From NCBI GenBank assembly GCA_017354575.1, contig JAFMQP010000132.1, positions 1-9,091 on the forward strand: DNA of 9,091 bases, read 5' to 3'. The DNA is from Acidothermales bacterium. GTDB taxonomy: Bacteria; Actinomycetota; Actinomycetes; Streptosporangiales; WHST01. The notes under the pieces are model-generated. The model was not told the origin of the DNA and did not search any database. It saw only the letters and a list, made by a program, of their open reading frames with translations. The translations under genes were made by a program, and so were the position numbers. This document shows positions 6,489 to 9,091 of this stretch, in pieces. Every line of letters begins with the position of its first letter. The stretch's first letter is position 1.

Positions 6489-6540
6489 GGGCGAAGCCGG
6501 CGGATCGGGGCGCTGCCCGCGCGCCACGGACTTGCCACTG

Positions 6541-6552
6541 CGTATACGGTGG
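6541..6552 (+). promoter_or_regulatory. Putative promoter -10 region of clgR with palindrome
   Basis: CGTATACG (6541-6548) is a perfect 8-bp palindrome. TACGGT (6545-6550) fits the TANNNT -10 consensus and ends 7 nt before a GTG at 6557 that is in frame with clgR. This stands out as a small AT-rich spot between cinA and clgR. The -35 region is unclear. Transcription would start near 6557, giving a leader of about 45 nt to the preferred ATG at 6602. Confidence 0.4.
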
Positions 6553-6581
6553 AGATGTGAACGTGGCCCATGCACCCGGAC

Positions 6582-6593
6582 GGGAGGGAGGGA
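6582..6593 (+). promoter_or_regulatory. Ribosome binding site that fixes the clgR start
   Basis: GGGAGGGAGGGA ends 8 nt before ATG 6602 and is the strongest Shine-Dalgarno-like stretch of the window. It supports ATG 6602 over the upstream in-frame GTG at 6557. Confidence 0.7.
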
Positions 6594-6601
6594 CGTCGCC
6601 C

Positions 6602-6910
6602 ATGCTGCTCCGACAGATTCTCGGTGACGTGCTGCGGCAGCACCGGATGCGGCAGGGACGTACCCTCCGCGAGGTCTCCGGTGCCGCGCGCGTCTCGCTC
6701 GGCTACCTGTCCGAGGTGGAGCGCGGCCAGAAGGAGGCCTCCTCCGAGTTGCTGGCGGCGATCTGCCTGGCCCTCGGCGTCCGGCTCTCCGACGTGCTGA
6801 GCGACACGAGCGCCCTGCTGGCGCTGGAGGAGACCAGCGTCGACGCGGTACAGGAGGCGATCACCGAGTCGCTGTCCGACCGCGGCGTCGTCACGAACGT
6901 CGCCGCCTAG
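6602..6910 (+). CDS. clgR: ClgR-type XRE-family transcriptional regulator of Clp protease genes
   Basis: A 102-residue DNA-binding protein. ClgR activates clpP, clpC, lon and related proteolysis genes in Streptomyces, Corynebacterium and Mycobacterium. Residues 2-65 form an XRE/Cro-type five-helix HTH. The segments QGRTLREVSGAARVSLGYLS and EVERGQKEASSELLAAIC (about 18-55) are nearly diagnostic of ClgR. The C-terminus ends in Val-Ala-Ala; in Streptomyces two terminal alanines are reported to target ClgR to ClpP, so the same feedback is likely here. ATG 6602 is chosen for its strong ribosome binding site and because family members begin with the equivalent of MLLRxxLGDVLR. A GTG at 6557 would add 15 residues. 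Position after pgsA and cinA is the usual actinobacterial context. The next gene starts 14 bp downstream and is probably cotranscribed. Confidence 0.9.
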   Translation: MLLRQILGDVLRQHRMRQGRTLREVSGAARVSLGYLSEVERGQKEASSELLAAICLALGVRLSDVLSDTSALLALEETSVDAVQEAITESLSDRGVVTNVAA

Positions 6911-6924
6911 CCCCGGGCCTGCGC

Positions 6925-7803
6925 ATGGCCGTGGCGTTCGATCTCGACCCGAACGTGCACGGGTTCAGCCGTGTCGCCTACGACGACCTCGACCACGACG
7001 CGTTCGCCGCGCGGCCCCTGCGGGTGCGCACGTTGCGGTCGCTGCGGTACATGTTCGACGTCGAGCGGCACACCATCTGCTACCTGCGCGACATGCTCGT
7101 CACGCCGACGCACAAGGACGCGTCGGCGACGGCGTTCCTCACCCGTTGGGCGTACGAGGACTTCTGGCACAGCGAGGCAGTGGCTTCCCTGTTGCGTGCG
7201 CACGGCATCGCGATCGACAACGAGCTGGTCAGCCGGATGCGCGCGTCGCTCGGCTGGCGGGACGACCTGTCGCCGGTGTACCGGTCGGTCGTCGGGAACA
7301 TCCTCGGCGAGGACATGACCACGGTGCACATGCTCTGGGGTGCCGTGAACGAGTGGTGCGCGCAGCTTGCGTACGACCGCATCGGGGAGCTGGACGCCCA
7401 CCCGGTGCTCGCCACCCTGCTCGACCGGATCCGCACCCAGCGGGTCGCGCACGTCTCGTTCTACGAGCGGCAGGCGCGGGAGCGGCTGGCCGGCTCGGCT
7501 CGGGCGCGCAAGCTCGCGCGGTTCGCGCTCGCGCACGTCTGGGGCCCGCTCGGGTCGAGCATCCACCCCCGGCACGAGAGCGCGCTGGTGATGGGCTACC
7601 TGCTCGGCGCCTCGGACGTCGCGCCCCGGGTCGAGTCGGTCGACCGGCGGGTGGCGGCGCTGCCCGGGCTGGCCGGGCTGCACGTGGTCGGCGACGGCCT
7701 GGGCCGCTACGGCGTCGGCCCGTACGCCGGTGGCCGGCCGACGCTGGTAGAGCGGCTGCGGGTCGCGCCGTCCGCGCGCCGCTGGCGCCGCGCCGGCCTC
7801 TGA
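6925..7803 (+). CDS. Ferritin-like protein resembling acyl-ACP desaturases, with altered diiron ligands
   Basis: A 292-residue soluble protein that I read as a four-helix bundle of the ferritin-like/acyl-ACP desaturase type. The helices carrying ligand positions appear to be about 34-58 (E47 in FDVERHTICYL), 66-93 (YEDFWHSEAVASLL; D79xxH82), 121-155 (E143 in GAVNEWCAQLAYDRIGE) and 160-188 (QRVAHVSFYERQ). In active diiron members helices 2 and 4 carry ExxH. Here helix 2 has DxxH, and helix 4 has RxxH (R173, H176), so one expected carboxylate is missing. Activity as a desaturase is therefore doubtful; it may bind a single metal or be structural. The last 80 residues form a Gly/Arg-rich C-terminal region. 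ATG 6925 lacks a clear ribosome binding site and lies 14 bp after clgR, suggesting coupled translation. I recognise the fold, not the function. Confidence 0.75.
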   Translation: MAVAFDLDPNVHGFSRVAYDDLDHDAFAARPLRVRTLRSLRYMFDVERHTICYLRDMLVTPTHKDASATAFLTRWAYEDFWHSEAVASLLRAHGIAIDNELVSRMRASLGWRDDLSPVYRSVVGNILGEDMTTVHMLWGAVNEWCAQLAYDRIGELDAHPVLATLLDRIRTQRVAHVSFYERQARERLAGSARARKLARFALAHVWGPLGSSIHPRHESALVMGYLLGASDVAPRVESVDRRVAALPGLAGLHVVGDGLGRYGVGPYAGGRPTLVERLRVAPSARRWRRAGL

Positions 7804-7872
7804 CCCGCGTCACCTGGCGGCGCGCCGCCCTACCACGGCGAACCACGGCTTCCCACACCCAGCAGATCGTGT

Positions 7873-7914
7873 GAAGCCCTGGTTGATCACGAGAACATGA
7901 TCAACCAGGGCTTC
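7873..7914. terminator. Perfect 17-bp inverted repeat, probable bidirectional terminator
   Basis: GAAGCCCTGGTTGATCA (7873-7889) and TGATCAACCAGGGCTTC (7898-7914) are exact reverse complements around the 8-nt loop cgagaaca. The repeat lies between two convergent genes, 69 bp after the ferritin-like gene's stop and 38 bp beyond the phosphoesterase's stop, exactly where a shared terminator is expected. No T-run follows on either strand, which is common for actinobacterial hairpin terminators. The arms are less GC-rich than their surroundings and might belong to a dispersed intergenic repeat. Confidence 0.7.
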
Positions 7915-7952
7915 GGCAAGCGACGGGCACCGCTGGGGGCTGACCGCAGGGG

Positions 7953-9091
7953 CTAACCGCCCTGGGTGGGTTGGCCGGTGTCGGGGTCGAGGATCAGTTT
8001 CTGCGGGTTCGGCTTCTGGAAGTCGAACATCCCGTCCAGCGATCCGGCGAACTCGTCGGCCGAGCCGCCGCCCACTCGTCCGAGCGACCAGTTGTCCTCG
8101 ATCATCGACAGGACGGAGGACTGGTCGGTGGTCGTGTGGTCGACGTAGTTGGACTTCGCGTACGGGGAGAGCACCAGCAGCGGCAGCCGCGGGCCGTAGC
8201 CGCAGCGGGTGTCGACGGTGGCGTTGTCGGCCGTGCCGCACTGCCCGTCGCCGGTGAGCGCGTCGTTCGCCGGGTCCTGGGAGTGGAACACGATCGGGCT
8301 CATCTGGTGGTCGTACCAGCCGTCCGAGTCGTCGTACGCGATCACGACCGCGGTGCTCTGCCACTGCGGGAGCTGCTGCAGCCGGTTGATCGTGCTGACG
8401 AGGAAGTGCTGCTCGTCGATCGGGTCCGAGTAGCCCGCGTGGCCGTCCTGGTAGCCGGGCGCCTTGAGGAAGCTCACCTCGGGCATCCGGCCGGCGTCCG
8501 AGGCGTCCCAGAAGTCGCTCAGGTCGTACTGGTGGTTCGCCTGGTCGGTCTTGCCGATGTTGTCGACGGACGTCGGCGGCAGGTGGTGCGGGTTGGACGT
8601 CGACTTGTAGTACTGGAACGGCTCGTGGTGCTGGATGTAGTCACCGGTGGAGCTGCCCGCGACGTTCGCGTGCTTCGCGCCGCAGACCGCGTTGCCCTCC
8701 GCGGTGCGGCTGGTGGGCTTGAAGCCGCCCTGGAACCAGCCCCACGTGATGCCCTTGTCGTTCATCATGTCGCCGACGTTCTTGCCGGAGAGGCTGGCGT
8801 AGGCGGTGCCGGTGTGGCAGTCGTCGTACAGCGGCTGCGGGTCGCCGACGATCGTGCCCTGGCTGACGCTCGACGTCGTCCCGCCGGTGACCTCCGCGCC
8901 GTGCGTCTGGCCGCTGACCAGGTTGACGGCGCCCGGTGTGGAAGGACCGAACTGGGTGCCGTACGAGTTGTCGCTCATGGAGAACCGCTGCGCGTAGTTC
9001 CAAAGCCCCGTGACGGTGTTGCCGTCGTAGTAGTCCATGACCAGGCCCGGCTTGTAGAACTCACCGGTGAACGTCGCGGAGCAGTCGCCGG
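7953..9091 (-). CDS. Phosphoesterase, phospholipase C/acid phosphatase family (N-terminus outside window)
   Basis: The C-terminal 378 residues of an alkaline-phosphatase-superfamily phosphoesterase (PF04185-type; bacterial phospholipase C and acid phosphatase AcpA group), which hydrolyses phosphate esters or diesters outside the cell. The frame is open to the right edge, so the signal peptide and first metal site are not visible. Conserved segments, numbered from the edge: GNTVTGLWNYAQRFSMSDN (about 23-41), GPSTPGAVNLVSGQTHG (48-64, expected nucleophile region), HHEPFQYY (154-161), VVIAYDDSDGWYDH (248-261, metal ligands) and YGPRLPLLVLSPYAKSNYVDH (298-318). At least five cysteines fit a secreted, disulfide-bonded protein. 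The C-terminal 40 residues are unremarkable, and there is no visible PLC C-terminal repeat domain. Substrate cannot be told: phospholipid, phosphomonoester or other ester are all possible. The gene is convergent with the ferritin-like gene. Confidence 0.9.
   Translation of the reverse strand, partial: GDCSATFTGEFYKPGLVMDYYDGNTVTGLWNYAQRFSMSDNSYGTQFGPSTPGAVNLVSGQTHGAEVTGGTTSSVSQGTIVGDPQPLYDDCHTGTAYASLSGKNVGDMMNDKGITWGWFQGGFKPTSRTAEGNAVCGAKHANVAGSSTGDYIQHHEPFQYYKSTSNPHHLPPTSVDNIGKTDQANHQYDLSDFWDASDAGRMPEVSFLKAPGYQDGHAGYSDPIDEQHFLVSTINRLQQLPQWQSTAVVIAYDDSDGWYDHQMSPIVFHSQDPANDALTGDGQCGTADNATVDTRCGYGPRLPLLVLSPYAKSNYVDHTTTDQSSVLSMIEDNWSLGRVGGGSADEFAGSLDGMFDFQKPNPQKLILDPDTGQPTQGG

Noticed and set aside
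6532..6537. TTGCCA as the -35 element of the clgR promoter
   Set aside because: Only 7 nt separate it from the TACGGT -10 candidate, and no other -10 lies at a proper distance.
7816..7829. GGCGGCGCGCCGCC palindrome just after the ferritin-like gene
   Set aside because: It is a loop-free palindrome of only G and C, likely by chance. The 17-bp repeat further on is a far better terminator candidate.

Overview
The window is high-GC DNA from an actinomycete (Actinomycetota). Three things point there: extreme G/C bias at third codon positions, many GTG starts, and the conserved actinobacterial gene order ftsK – rimO – pgsA – cinA(pncC) – clgR. It looks like a chromosomal housekeeping region. I see no tRNA, rRNA, CRISPR array, insertion sequence or prophage gene.

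Layout. (1) Left edge to 1450: the C-terminal half of an FtsK/SpoIIIE DNA translocase, plus strand, cut by the window edge. (2) 1466-2179, minus strand, convergent with ftsK: a small protein with a degenerate GGDEF-like domain. (3) 2180-2528: a divergent intergenic region of about 350 bp with two inverted repeats and an ECF-type promoter. (4) 2529-3965: an ECF sigma factor fused to a zinc-binding anti-sigma-like domain, a membrane segment and a long Pro/Ser/Thr/His-rich tail without acidic residues. (5) 3987-6488: rimO, pgsA and cinA/pncC, packed with a 4-bp gap and a 4-bp overlap. (6) 6602-7803: a ClgR-type regulator followed after 14 bp by a ferritin-like protein resembling acyl-ACP desaturases but lacking an expected metal ligand. 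(7) 7873-7914: a perfect 17-bp inverted repeat between convergent genes. (8) 7953 to the right edge, minus strand: a phospholipase C/acid phosphatase-type phosphoesterase, cut at its N-terminus.

Functionally the genes cover chromosome translocation (FtsK), ribosomal protein S12 modification (RimO), anionic phospholipid synthesis (PgsA), pyridine nucleotide salvage (PncC) and Clp protease control (ClgR). The less conventional parts are the membrane-anchored sigma factor between ftsK and rimO, the degenerate GGDEF-like protein and the ferritin-like gene joined to clgR. Candidate -10 elements lie 7 nt before the GTG of rimO and before a GTG upstream of clgR, and a similar arrangement precedes the sigma factor gene. 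This suggests leaderless transcription is common here.

I did not find a clearly new multi-gene system. The findings are individual oddities, all inferred by reading alone.
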